Below, in pieces: positions 48,931 to 59,582 of a stretch of 64,000 nucleotides of DNA. The notes under the pieces were generated by a model. The model had not been told where the DNA came from, did no database searches, and saw only the letters and a list, made by a program, of their open reading frames with translations. Position numbers and translations under genes: made by a program. The stretch is taken from the NCBI RefSeq assembly GCF_014633365.1, contig NC_068350.1, positions 34,649,119 to 34,713,118 of the forward strand, in the 5' to 3' direction. Positions within the stretch are counted from its first letter, which is position 1, and every line of letters begins with the position of its first letter. The stretch comes from Diospyros lotus. Its lineage: Eukaryota > Streptophyta > Magnoliopsida > Ericales > Ebenaceae.

Positions 48931-48939
48931 ATATATAAA
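48931..48939 (-). promoter_or_regulatory. TATA-like box of the ankyrin gene
   Basis: The minus strand reads TTTATATAT about 175 nt upstream of the chosen ATG, followed by a short CT-rich run. It places transcription start near 48900, downstream of the alternative Met at 48917. Confidence 0.5.
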
Positions 48940-49418
48940 GGTTTGGATCAGTGTTGGAAGGAAAGAATTTGTTGAAGAAAAGTGGAAGTACTTGGCTTGT
49001 CTGTTTAACGGCTGCCAACCGCCATACATACATACTAATAATTGTCGAGTATAATTCACTCAAAATTATATTATTTAAGTATATAATTAAAATAATAAAA
49101 AAAATTCCTAATTAAAAAAAATAAAATACATATTTGACCATATATATATATAATGAAGTAAATTTTGGTTAGAAAAATTTTATTTATTTGTAAACAATAA
49201 GTGCAAAATACATGTGACCGTAATGTTACTCTCAACGTGTAATTATATAAATTAAAAAATAATTATTCATAAATTGAAAAAGGAGTTTTAACAAAAGAAA
49301 TGGAACCCATAAAAATTGTTGAAGATGATGGATGATGCGTTACGATGATGATACATGGTAGACAGATATAATTGATAATTAAAATCTACATGGACTTGAA
49401 TGAGATTGAAATTTAGTA

Positions 49419-49455
<37 letters not shown>

Positions 49456-50219
49456 TAGTTTAGGGACATCATGCGTTATAACAGCCTGCAAGCTTGGCAT
49501 GGGCCTACAGATACAGAATCAATTCTGTTTTGTAACTTTGGATTTGACGATGGATTCTAGCTTCAAGCTACCAACATTCTCTCTTTGACAAAGTTTCTGT
49601 AATTCTAAAGCCTCATTGAACACAAAGCAACAGTTTTGTTGGGCCGCAAATTCACGTTTCTGGACATTAGGAAGGCCAAAATTCGAAACTAAACCCAATA
49701 AACTATCGCACTTTGCATGTGTCACATCAACAGTTTGTTGGGCCGCACCACACCCACCGTCTCCAACAATAGCTATCGCTACCATCCTACCCACCGCCAC
49801 TGCCACCATCTATCTAGCAGCATCTGCGGCCATCCCATCGCCGCCGGCCACTTATTCTTCTTCATGGTCTTGTTGCCCCATTCACTGGCCGCGAGTAGTA
49901 ATACAACTGCCGCAACTACCACCGCCGGCCCCTTCCTCTGGATCACAATGTCCGGTGCATCAAGCGGCAATTTACGAGTGCTATGGTTTCCAAATCCTCC
50001 CCCTACCGCCACCCATTTCCACCGCCGTCGATTCCTACCTATTTCTCGTGCATCAAGCGACCGATCTCAACTTTCGATCTTAGTTTTGCCTATTTTCATT
50101 TTAATTTCAATTTTTTAATTTATATATTGAAAAATATGAACCCAAGTTTATATATTTAAATATGTATTTTTAATTAATATATAAACATTAGTAAATATAT
50201 CCTTCATGATTTAATAATA
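48940..50219. other. Intergenic region with microsatellites
   Basis: Contains (ATT)n at about 49418-49456 and an AT-rich stretch. 49519-50118 is more GC-balanced, with 'cagtttgttgggccgca' twice (about 49630 and 49731); overlapping frames there match no family I recognise. A decayed gene fragment or transposon part is possible. Confidence 0.4.
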
Positions 50220-51175
50220 GGTTAAAGGCATACTCAACCCCTTCACCTTTCACTATTTTGTCTTCTGAAGTTAAACAAGGACCTATTAGCCCCTCAACTT
50301 TTAATTTTGAATCTTATGAACACCTGGATCAACACGTATATTACACACGCGATTGAGCAATTGAGGTGCGTGCAGCACATCATCTCCTTCTTCCCAGACT
50401 TCCTTGTCTCTGACAATCTCTTGCTCGTTGCCTCTCTCTCACTCTCACTCTCGCTCTCTCTGTCAATGGCCGCTAGCAGCATGGGAGGCATCGACCAAGG
50501 TTGGGGACTGTCAATAGCAACCACTAGGTGTGGGCGGGCAAATCTGGGCCAGCGACATGAGAGGTTAGTCGCGAGCAGATCTGGGCGATGGTGTCATTTG
50601 GGGTCGAGGGGCAATGTGGGAGGTGGGTCGCGAGCAAATCTGGGCAATGGGCATCGATTGGGGTCAGGGGGCCTGCGATGGCATCGATTGGGGTTGAGGG
50701 CCGACGATGGCATTGATTGGGCTGAGCAAATAATAGTGCAACGGCGTAGGAGGTCGGTCAGGCAATTGCGCAGCGACATAGGCGATGTCGTCTTCCTCCT
50801 CAATCGTTTGCGACGATGGTCCGTCATATCGTCTGCCTTCGACCAGTCACCGGCCTCTTCCTCTCTTGTAGCTGCCAATGACCTCTTCCTCCCATTGGCC
50901 TAATCAATGTGGGTCCATATTACCTCTTCCTCTCTTGTAGCTGCCAATGACCTCTTCCTCCCATTGGCCTAATCAATGTGGGTCCATATTAGACCGCATT
51001 TGTAACTCATGCTTAATGCTTGTTGCACTAAACTTTGTAATTGTTACAAAATTTATAATTGAGGTACATAATGTATTCAAAATTAAAAATTGATGGGTTA
51101 ATAGGTTCTTGTTTAAGTTAAGGGAGCAAAATGATTAAATGGTGAATGGTAAAGGAACTGGGTATGCCTTTAGCC
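50220..51175. mobile_element. MULE-like element with long terminal inverted repeats
   Basis: 956 bp. The ends GG(T/C)TAAAGGCATAC are inverted. The similarity extends about 70 bp inward: on one strand 'caaggacctattagcccctcaa', on the other inverted 'caagaacctattaacccatcaa'. Flanks TTTAATAATA (50210-50219) and TTTAAAAATA (51176-51185) agree at 9 of 10 bases, as for a Mutator-type 9-10-bp duplication. The interior has a CT microsatellite, GC-rich 'gggcatcgattggggt' repeats and a 69-bp duplication, but no transposase. The interior might include captured host sequence; not shown. Confidence 0.75.
50854..50991. repeat. 69-bp perfect-looking tandem duplication
   Basis: The block starting 'cctcttcctctcttgtagct' at 50854 repeats exactly at 50923, to 'gggtccatatta'. 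The apparent identity suggests a recent event. Confidence 0.92.
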
Positions 51176-51561
51176 TTTAAAAATATATACTTTTTGATAT
51201 GAAATTGACTTTTTCAAACATACTTCTATAATCAATGGACAAATTGATCATTGGTCATTTGATGGCAACTAATACCTCATTTATATTTTCACGCACAATA
51301 AACATAAAACAAATTACGTACCATCTAAGGTAAGCCCTGAAAATGTCAAATGTGACAAATATTTATATAGTCCCTCACTACTACACTACCACTATATGGA
51401 CGATGAACCAAACGGCCCAGTTAGAAACCAGTAGTAACAAGACTAAGCATAGAAGCAGAGCATGAACCAAAATGTTGTTGGAAGCAGTAAGGACAAATTA
51501 ACTAATATACCTCATTTGGGACTTCGTCGAAAGTGTTGGGACAGCCAGCCAGCCATCTGCC
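51176..51561. other. 3' flank of the PPR gene
   Basis: No gene. Probable 3'UTR of the minus-strand PPR gene near 51480-51561; the rest is AT-rich. Confidence 0.45.
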
Positions 51562-52809
51562 TCAATCGAGCAGATCCGACACAGCCGTTCTCCTAAAAGC
51601 ATCGACCAGAACCAACTGCGAAGCCAGCGACTTGCTGGGGAAAATATTATCCGCCTTCATCCTTTCTCGGATGCCATAAGCCGGAGCCTTGGCAGTAATG
51701 TAACACTGGACAAGAATGTGGTACTGCCGGAGGCGACCCGTATACCCAACTTGTCTCATTCTATGAAACATCTTTTCACAGTTATGTACGTCGCCTCTCC
51801 GGGCATACTGCTCCATAATGTTCACGTAAGAACTGAACATTGGCTTCACCTGATTCTGCTGGGCAGCCTTCTGCAGAACCGAGTCCGCCTTTTCTACCTC
51901 CCCTGCTTCCACGTAAAGCTTAATGAGCGCATCCCACGTCAGCGGGCAAATTCGGCAGCCATTTTCCGCCATTCGCTTCACCAGATCCTTTCCCTTGGCC
52001 AACATCTTGTTGTCTGCATAAACTCTCAGGAGCGCAGAATAATGCTTTGAATTTAGCTTTTTCCATGTTTTTAACATCCTGTCAAAGACCGCCTCTGCTT
52101 CTTCAATTCTCTTTAATTTCCCCCAAGCTTCTACGGCAGCCATGCACTCCTGGAGTCTGGGATTAGACTCGCAAACCTTCCAAATTCTGCCCACGTCCTC
52201 ATCCTTCCCAAGGGCAGCATACAGAGGAAGCAAAGCATGGCAGGCCCAGCGGTTCTCTTTTGCGTTGCCTTGTTCCATCTCTTTCAGAACAGCCTCGCCC
52301 TTTTCTCTGAGCCCACCAGAGACATAGTGCTTAGCCATTAGGGCTTGCGTGCTAAGGTCAGGTTCAATCCCTTCAGCTTTCATTGTCTCAACAATCTGAT
52401 CCATTCCCACTATGTCATTCGATTGGCCTTTGGCATCTATCAGGACCTTATAAGTGAAGGCAGATGGTTTCAGGTTCTCTTTCTCCATTAGTAACAACAC
52501 ATCTGCTATTTTCTTCTTGTCATTTCTCTTATATAGGAGGAGTAACTGATTGCATGCAAAGCTTGTGAGTGGGAAGTTAAGGTCCCTCATTTTGTTAAAC
52601 ACTTCCTCGGCTTTCTTTACATTGCTGGCACTAACACAACTGGCCAAAAGAGTTCGGTAGATTACTTCTCCCCTGAACGATTCTGGGATCTTCTTAATGT
52701 AGGCCTCAGCCTTGTGGAGACCATGTACCTTACTGATCAAACTAAGGTGAGAAGCATAGTCTCTCTCAACAAAATCAACCCGTTTGGTTGATATCAGCCA
52801 CTCAGAGAT
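51562..52809 (-). CDS. PPR protein, last coding exon (At1g80270-like family)
   Basis: An open exon of 1248 nt (415 residues plus stop). It encodes tandem P-class pentatricopeptide repeats, e.g. VIYRTLLASCVSASNVKKAEEVFNKM, FACNQLLLLYKRNDKKKIADVLLLMEKENLKPS and HYSALLRVYADNKMLAKGKDLVKRM. It ends DAFRRTAVSDLLD. The C-terminus and layout recall the mitochondrial PPR proteins around Arabidopsis At1g80270/At1g15480/At3g15590, which act in organelle RNA metabolism. The exon begins ISEWLI, directly after a good acceptor (TATTGCAG, minus). In that family an upstream exon supplies the targeting peptide and ends just before (L/I)SEWLE. A Met seven codons upstream (52830) lies in the intron and is not a credible start. 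That upstream exon was not found to 64000, so the gene is partial in this window: either a very long TE-filled intron or a truncated copy. The exon itself has no disabling mutation. Confidence 0.88.
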   Translation of the reverse strand: MSEWLISTKRVDFVERDYASHLSLISKVHGLHKAEAYIKKIPESFRGEVIYRTLLASCVSASNVKKAEEVFNKMRDLNFPLTSFACNQLLLLYKRNDKKKIADVLLLMEKENLKPSAFTYKVLIDAKGQSNDIVGMDQIVETMKAEGIEPDLSTQALMAKHYVSGGLREKGEAVLKEMEQGNAKENRWACHALLPLYAALGKDEDVGRIWKVCESNPRLQECMAAVEAWGKLKRIEEAEAVFDRMLKTWKKLNSKHYSALLRVYADNKMLAKGKDLVKRMAENGCRICPLTWDALIKLYVEAGEVEKADSVLQKAAQQNQVKPMFSSYVNIMEQYARRGDVHNCEKMFHRMRQVGYTGRLRQYHILVQCYITAKAPAYGIRERMKADNIFPSKSLASQLVLVDAFRRTAVSDLLD

Positions 52810-53635
52810 CTGCAATACCCAAAGAACCATGATTTTGGAAAAGAAAAAAAAAAAAAAAAAGGAAATAAAAAAAATAAAGCGTAGAGAGTTGTGATTTTGC
52901 TAGACTTGTAGTCGTACAATTTTAAAAAATAGAAGATAAGTGACTGTCTCAAATTTATATCCTTCAGTAAACTAAATGTAGAAAATGAATCAAATAAGTG
53001 CATAGGCAATTAGGCACCTAAATCCAGGTCACGCAAACATCCAAATAAAAAATGGCTATAGAAGATGTTTGTGTACTTCCGATGTAGCTTCAGTTCTCTA
53101 GTGCCTTCTACCATAATTTAAGTTTTAGGACTCCAAAAAGGGTGTCCCAGTGCAAGGGAGGGTCATTTTTTGTTCACTGCCTTGCCCTTTACAAAGAGGA
53201 AGTTTCAGGACTCCAACTAAACCAAGACAAGTGATAAATAACAATTTCTAATTAAACAGAACAAGAAATCATAGATTTGCACAAGTTTGTGAGTTGGGAT
53301 ACTCACCCTCTATCCAGAATCAATATTTCTGAATTTAATAAAGCAATATGCTCTATTGGCAAAGAAGTACCATGTCAGACCAATGCACACAAGGATTAAG
53401 CAGGAAAAATAAAAACTGTTGTTTTAAGTTTCTAATACATGAAAACGAGCTAAGCCACTAAGAGAGAAACAAACCATGAAGTTTGGAACATGCTCCCCCT
53501 TAAAGAGTCATGAAACTTGAGATTCACAAAGTGAATCACAACCACCACAGGCCTCAATCCCAGTACTGTGGATCAGCTACAAGAATTCTTGACCTCCATC
53601 CATCTCTACCCATGGCAGATTCACTAAGTTCACTA
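52810..53635 (-). other. Intron or upstream sequence of the PPR gene
   Basis: Starts with the acceptor AG (complement of 52810-52811). Contains an A-run (52841-52860). No second PPR-type coding exon was recognised on the minus strand. Confidence 0.5.
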
Positions 53636-53770
53636 CAGCATAGCAAGCCTTAATCCCACTTGATGGGATTAGGTACATGAATCCTAGCTCGCCAATCATT
53701 TATCCTTATAACTCATATCATAGTTAAGAGTCTCCCACCAAATTTTTCTTGGTTTTCTTCGACCTCATTT
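53636..53770 (-). mobile_element. 3'-end fragment of an RTE-type LINE
   Basis: Read on the minus strand it has 'ggtcgaagaaaaccaagaaaaa', 'gggagactcttaactatgata', 'gattggcgagctaggattcatgta' and 'cctaatcccatcaagtgggat'. This matches the order of the 3' end of the LINE at 62585-62735 (GRGRPKK frame, then 'gaattcatgtagccaaccccacatagtgggat'). It is a diverged, 5'-truncated copy of the same clade. Confidence 0.7.
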
Positions 53771-53803
53771 TGTTAAAAACTTGTTCATTCCATATTCACT
53801 AAC

Positions 53804-53843
53804 TTTTTTTTTTTTTTTTTTTTTGGGGGGGGGGGGGGGGGGG
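53804..53843. repeat. T21-G19 homopolymer switch
   Basis: A run of 21 T (53804-53824) passes directly into 19 G (53825-53843). Confidence 0.9.
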
Positions 53844-54429
53844 AGCAAAAGGAACCCGATTGTACTATAGTAAGCATCACAGGGAACACACAGATGAGAC
53901 ACATTAGAAGCATGTAGAAAATGACTACCATCTAGTATGGTATCAAACTTGGAAATCAGATGGAAACTTCTGTTGTGCTTACCATATCTGAACTTCTCTC
54001 AACAAATCGTCAAGGTTATTTTTGAAAACATTCATATCTCATTTATTTTCCTCAAATACTTCTAAAATTTTTAATTTAATATATTATCAGGATTTTCATG
54101 TGTTTTATGTATTTGTGTTTGTTACTTTGTTATATATAAGTTATTGTGTTTGTATCACAATTGAAATTATTTAACCAACATTAAATGAAATTAAATATGT
54201 TTAATCACAATATATTACAAATAAGATAGATGTTACCAAATTTATTATCCTCTAGTCGCATTTAATTTAATAACACTTAAAACACATGTTATCTAAAATC
54301 ATTCTCATTTTCTGACACAAAATGAAAGTGAAGCTAGAACATGAAAACTAAACATAAAAAGAAAAAAAAAAAGTGACATAAAACAAAAACATGGAAAACA
54401 ACAATTTCAAAGTAATTGAACAAACAGAA
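53844..54429. other. AT-rich sequence without recognised features
   Basis: No gene. The AT-rich region separates the PPR locus from the inverted duplication. Confidence 0.45.
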
Positions 54430-55321
54430 CTTTAATGGTGTTGTGGCTTAAACACAACAATAAATTTATAAGGCGGAAACGTCATCATCAAGCAGTCCAA
54501 GTTTGCAAGAAAGAAAACAAACAAAAGACACAAGGAGGCCCTCACACAAATATTTTGATACTTATATCAGACACTGAAGATGTTGAAGGCCCGAGAACAA
54601 TATTCACACTAGTATCAGAAATGTACTTTTTCTGGAATGAAAGTCTGTTTATTTATAATAAAACATGGAGTAATCCTAAGTCTACTAGGATTAGGACTCT
54701 TACAAATAATGTTATCTCTTAAAGATGATGGTTATCCTCTCGGAAAAATTTTTGAATGTCGGAGTTATCTTGGTTTATACATTGCATGGGACCCCCTATA
54801 GGGAAATGGTTTGGCAATCTTCAATTAGCAGTCTAAAGTGCGTAGTTTTGTGTCAATGGCCTCGGCCGCAATAGTCTCGATCTTTCACCTTGTTTAATTA
54901 AGGTCTCCCACCTCGTTTAATTTTCAAGAAACCTTGCAAGGTCTCCCGCCCCCTTGCACATTGCTATGCTTCCTAAGCCTTGCGCCTCTATTTGCTTGCT
55001 TCATGTTTTGCATGCTTTTCCCAACTTCTTCTCTTTGTTTATTATATAAATATATATATATGCAATTTGTCGCCCATGCCTCCCTCTTTACTTTAATTTA
55101 TATATTATTATACTTATATAATATATATATATATATTAGTGGAATGGGAGGGTAGCAAGCCGTTGCTGCACACGCTATTATATTATATAATATAATAGAT
55201 ATATATATATGTCGGTGTAAGGGAGAAGGCCTCCACTTGTTGCCGCACATTCTCTCGCCCAGCCCTACCTTGCTACTGGTGGAAAAAATTGCCTTCGTTG
55301 GAGGGGGTGGTACCTCCCGCC
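54430..55321. repeat. Left arm of a large inverted duplication
   Basis: From 'cacaacaataaatttataaggcggaaacg' (54453) inward, the sequence matches the reverse complement of 63600-63299 and then of 56586-56125. Matching landmarks include 'ggattaggactctta', 'gggaaatggtttggc/tag', 'ccttgtttaattaaggtctc' and 'gagaaggcctccacttg'. A solo LTR follows at 55322, and the arm resumes at about 55729-55770. Confidence 0.85.
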
Positions 55322-55723
55322 TGTCATGACCTTAGAAGCAATAAAAGGGCATTATTGTAATAGGGTATAATAGTTAGTTGGGGATATTTTACAAGTTGTT
55401 AGAAGCACATGGGTGATGTTAGGATACTGTTAGAAATTAGTTAAGCATCTAACTATGCCTATAAAAAAGCCAATTGTAAGTTGAGAGAATTTATGCTTGA
55501 ATTGATATTGAATCTCTCATTTTCCGCTCTACATTTCTCTCCAAATCTCCCTCTCATTTCTCTCTGATACTCTCCCTCTTTCTACTGATTTCTTCCCCCA
55601 TTTCTGCACCATTTCCCTCTCCAATCATTTTGTTCTCAGTTCTATTTCAATTCTTATTTCTTTCCCAATTCAATTCCTCCCCAATTACTTCTTAAACTTG
55701 TTATGAACCCTAGGTTCATGACA
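55322..55723 (+). mobile_element. Solo LTR (402 bp) in the left arm
   Basis: Starts TGTCATGACC and ends GGTTCATGACA. Perfect duplication CCGCC at 55317-55321 and 55724-55728. It is the same family as the two LTRs at 56587 and 62901, but more diverged. Confidence 0.93.
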
Positions 55724-55769
55724 CCGCCCACACTTTCGACACTAAAAGGGGCAGGAGACCACTCCCCCA

Positions 55770-56586
55770 CCAGCTACCGCACATGCTCTCGCCCAGCCTC
55801 TGCATTGCTGCTAGTGGGGCAAGAGACCGAATGTCTCCCACCAAAATTGCCTTTGTCAAAAGGGGCATGAGGCCTTCAACCTACCGCCCACACTTCCAAT
55901 GCCGATCTCCTGCCTGACCTGTTTCCATTGAAAGGAGGCAAGAGAAAGAGTGTTGTTGCCGAAGCAAGGTGAGTCCCATAGCAGAGCTAGTCATTGACTA
56001 CAAGGCGACCGACCTACCGGACTGGAGGTGGTCGAGAATGTTATGCCAAAAGGACCAACGACAATGAAAGAGGAGTAGTAGGATGGAATCGAATCCCGCC
56101 CCTTTCAGCGACCAAAGCGTGGGCCTCCCACCCCCTCCAACGAAGGCAATTTCGACAAAAGATCACAAGGCAGAGGCTAGGCGAGAAAATGTGCAGTAGC
56201 AGGTGGAGGCCTTCTCCCTTCCACCAACATATATATATATTATATTATATTATATTATAGTATGGGCGACAAGTTACATATAGTTATAATAAACAAGGGG
56301 GAGAAGCTGGGGAAGACATGCAAAACACGAAGCAAACAAAAAGTGGCGCAAGGCATAGGAAGTGTCGCAAGGGCAGGAGACTATGAAAATTAAACAAGGC
56401 AAGAGACCTTAATTAAACAAGGTGGAAGACCGAGATTGTCGTGCCCGAGACCATCAACATGAGACTACCGCGCCTAAGACCGCTAACCAAAGACTACCAA
56501 ACCATTTCCCCGTACGGGGCATCCCATAAAACACGCAAAACAGGATAACTCTGACAATCAAAAATTCCTCTGAAAGGATAAATATC
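55770..56586. repeat. Spacer and inner part of the right arm
   Basis: 55770-56095 is the centre between the arms and includes re-used phrases of the arm ('cgcccagcctctgc', 'ggggcaagagacc'). 56095-56586 is the right arm in inverted orientation, up to the insertion of the LTR element. Confidence 0.75.
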
Positions 56587-56992
56587 TGTCATGACCCAAG
56601 AAGCAATAAAAGGGTAATATGGTAATAGGCTTATGATAGTTGTTAGGAGATATTTTACTAGTAGTTAGGAGCACATGAATGCTATTAGGAAATTAGTTAG
56701 TAGCCAGATATGTCTATATAAAGGCCTACTATAAATGGAGAGACATTACGCTTGAATGAAAAATGAATATTCTCATTTTTCTCTAGAATTCTCTCCCAAT
56801 CTCCCTCACGTTTTTCTCATGTTTCTTCCCCCCCCCCCCCCCCCTTTCTCTCAATATCTCTCCCTCAATTCTATATGTTATCTTCCCCCATTTCTGTCCA
56901 AATTCCCCTCTAAACATTATGTTCTTAATCCTAAACCTCTCAGATCCTTCTGAATTCCAATATAATCCTAGTTAAACCCTAGGTTCATGACA
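56587..56992 (+). mobile_element. 5' LTR of the non-autonomous element
   Basis: TGTCATGACCCAAG to CTAGGTTCATGACA, 406 bp. A TATA-like 'ctatataaagg' lies about 55% in, and a CT-rich leader follows with an 18-base C run (56828-56845) that is absent from the 3' LTR. Confidence 0.95.
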
Positions 56993-56994
56993 AA

Positions 56995-57006
56995 TGGCAT
57001 CAGAGC
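56995..57006 (+). promoter_or_regulatory. Primer binding site
   Basis: TGGCATCAGAGC, one mismatch from the usual TGGTATCAGAGC complementary to initiator tRNA-Met, two bases after the 5' LTR. Confidence 0.85.
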
Positions 57007-58487
57007 GATCCTTCTTCGACTGTGGTTCATGTAATTTTGGTAGTTGATTCCAACAACTCTTGTTGGAATTGATTGAGCAGAGATTTATGGACTCCCGCGA
57101 ATTCGACGTAAATGGTGATTCTAGTGGTGAATTGTGGCGTGAGCAAGATCCAAATTCGAAGCAAAGCGGGTAGATCGCGACGGAGGTAGTCGGTTATAGA
57201 AGTGATCTTTGTGTCTAAATCCAGGTGACTTGGAAGTTGCGAAATCAATAGCGCGCCAACTAATTTCCACAAACCGCAACAGTGAGTTGCAAAGTATATC
57301 CAAGTTTTGAAGACGAAGCGGTTGTTGATTATCGATTGCAAAATTCAGCCAGCGAGGGTTGCACTAGAGTCGATTAATGTATTAGAGTGGCGCCGATTGA
57401 ATAACAGAACCGATCAAGGAAGGCAAGCAACCCAAGCGTTCGTGAATAGGCAGAAGTCCGTCAAAGGGCTACAAGAACAAGGAAGGTGTTACGGCCATTA
57501 TCAAACGCAACCAGTGAGTAAGCAGAACCAAAGGAGGAAGACGCGGATCTCTCAATTTTGATTAGAGCAAGGCCCAAAGTTAGGCCAGGAAGTTGGTCGA
57601 ATAGCGATTTAGACGAAGCTTAAGGCATCGAAGAGAATTAGATTGGAGCGGTTGAAGCCTACTGCGATCGTAATTCGATTCTGAGGACTTGTCGATCAAG
57701 GCAAACTCAAGGAGTGTGATGGTCCTCCAACCCGTGGTCAGTGATTGGGTGAGAAAAAAGAGTCGATGGGAGGCGATCGCTGAATCCGCAGCAATCCCGA
57801 GCAAGGTCGATCTAGACCATCCAAGCGAGTTTAGGGTGCGACAGCAGAAATGGTGGTGTTGGACGGTGATTGGGTAGTAGCTTCATGGTTGTGGTTTCAA
57901 TACAAGTTGAAGGTAGGGAAATCTGTTTCAATGATTAGGTCCAGATGGAGAAGGCTTGAAGGCGACTTGGCTGGGCGATATTTCCAGCGACTACGGACAT
58001 AGGGAAGTGTGGGAATTAGGATGGAAAGAGCTACGATTTATTAGCCTATTGCTTTTCCAGCCCGTGAGATTTCATCCAAAAGAAGTAGCGCACGAATGAG
58101 ACCAATGGAGTCTCAATTGCAGCAGAGGGATGTTGCATTTTCAATAGGGTGTCCTACTTGTGAAGCCAAGGGAGGCAATGCACCCATGATGCAATTAGAG
58201 CCTCAATGGTAGCAGGAGAAGGCTGCATTTTCAGTTGGAAACAACAGGAACTATGAGCAAAAGTTGGATAATGAATTTAGCCGAATTGACAAGATAACTA
58301 GCAATAGGATACATGGAACGTGCAAGGAATTCAGTCGTATGTTACATAAACAACTGCAGAAGTTTGCGATGATACTAACTAAGAAGTATCATTACAACTT
58401 TCCTGCGAAATTTTTCAAGAATTATTGCGGAAGTTTTAATAAAGAGCACTTCCTTAAAATAGAGCAGCCGAAAGAGAAATCAAGATT
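57007..58487 (+). other. Internal leader region of the LTR element
   Basis: No conserved domain. A 142-codon frame at 58264-58692 overlaps the ORF below in another frame. Its first part, up to the overlap, may be the displaced N-terminus of that ORF, but the evidence is weak. Confidence 0.4.
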
Positions 58488-59478
58488 ATGGAAGAGCGAT
58501 TCATTGCTTACTTTAGATTTAGGCAGAAAAAGAAGTATTCTAATTTCAGCAGCAATGACAAAAACGATGACTACAATATCGAAAATGATATTGATGGTGA
58601 ATGGCATTATCCAAAGGGAATCAGTGGCAATCAAGTGGATAGGACAGCAGATGCAAAGGGACCATCGAATATTTTTGAAAAAGTTCATATAGAGCAAAAT
58701 TCCAGCAAACACAAAGTAGAAGATGTTGCCGGACTGCCAACATGGAAACAGGAAATTATGACAGAAAAAGTAGTTAAGGTTGTTTTGCAGCCAAGGGAAG
58801 AGTTAATAAATTTGGATGTGCCTAATAAGGGTTGGTAGGTCACATTCGCAAAAAAGAGAGATGTTGATTTCTCTTTCATTCAAGGGAAAACTTTTACGAA
58901 TTATGACTCTAAAAATAGTTCTCCCCACCTGTAGCAAATTCAAAGTGGTGAAGAATTTTGGTAGCTAATGGTAGATGGGGAAAAGCTAAAGGAGGTAGCT
59001 GAAGAAGTCAAAGGTGTTATCGAAGAGAACAAGACTCCCGCTGCTGTGTTGGTTCTTCCTCCAGTTGGCAAATTCGAATGCGTGTCTATTGAGCTGAAGG
59101 ATGAACAAATGGCTGGAGAACTAGTTAGTCAACCATCTGGGTTCAAAATAGCCAACATTGAAGATGATGAGAAGAGGGAAACACATGTGGTAACCCGTCG
59201 ACTGGGTGAATTTTAGAATGAACATCATTTGACGGCTTTAGGGTTGCAGGTTTCAGCTACCACCTGCAACAGGGAGCAACTAAAGTCATTGAAGGCATTT
59301 GATGTGGATATATTGACAGGTTTTGACATCATATTGGATCCTCAGACTATGGGTACTAGCAATCTTAATTTGGTAACTATTGCAAACCCAAGGGAAATGG
59401 TATGTTATTCCTTAGAGGTAGATGGAGCCTTGACTGAACTGATCATCATTTTTGTTCCAGTTGATGAGAACCTAAGGA
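58488..59478 (+). pseudogene. Unrecognised ORF of the LTR element, interrupted
   Basis: One reading frame runs from 58488 (MEERFIAYFRFRQKKK) to the LINE insertion at 59478, and would resume at 62766 (MKKKRPRRRKKEK). It is broken only by in-frame stops near 58836, 58933, 58963 and 59214. The encoded text is hydrophilic and Lys/Glu-rich, with phrases such as VVLQPREELINLDVPNKGW, IEENKTPAAVLVLPP and QPSGFKIANIED. It has no zinc knuckle, capsid, protease or RT motif. I do not recognise the family. It could be an atypical gag or captured host coding sequence. Keeping one frame across about 990 nt with few stops argues that it was once coding. Confidence 0.55.
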
Positions 59479-59582
59479 ACTCCGCCTGGGGATGTTATCC
59501 ACTGCTGGTCCCAAGCCCGGATAAAGGAGGAGGGTTGTGTTAAGTAGCCGACAGCCAACGTAAAACTTAGTCGGATCCAAAC

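Noticed and set aside
49519..50118. Possible small gene with overlapping frames on both strands
   Set aside because: No domain, no start or splice context and simple-sequence Ala/Pro/Thr content; left as unclassified intergenic sequence.
51718..52327. Plus-strand frames opposite the PPR exon
   Set aside because: Shadow frames; the minus strand carries clear PPR repeats and an intact frame.
57027..57877. Short frames in the leader of the LTR element
   Set aside because: No motif and mutually overlapping; no evidence of a gag or protease.
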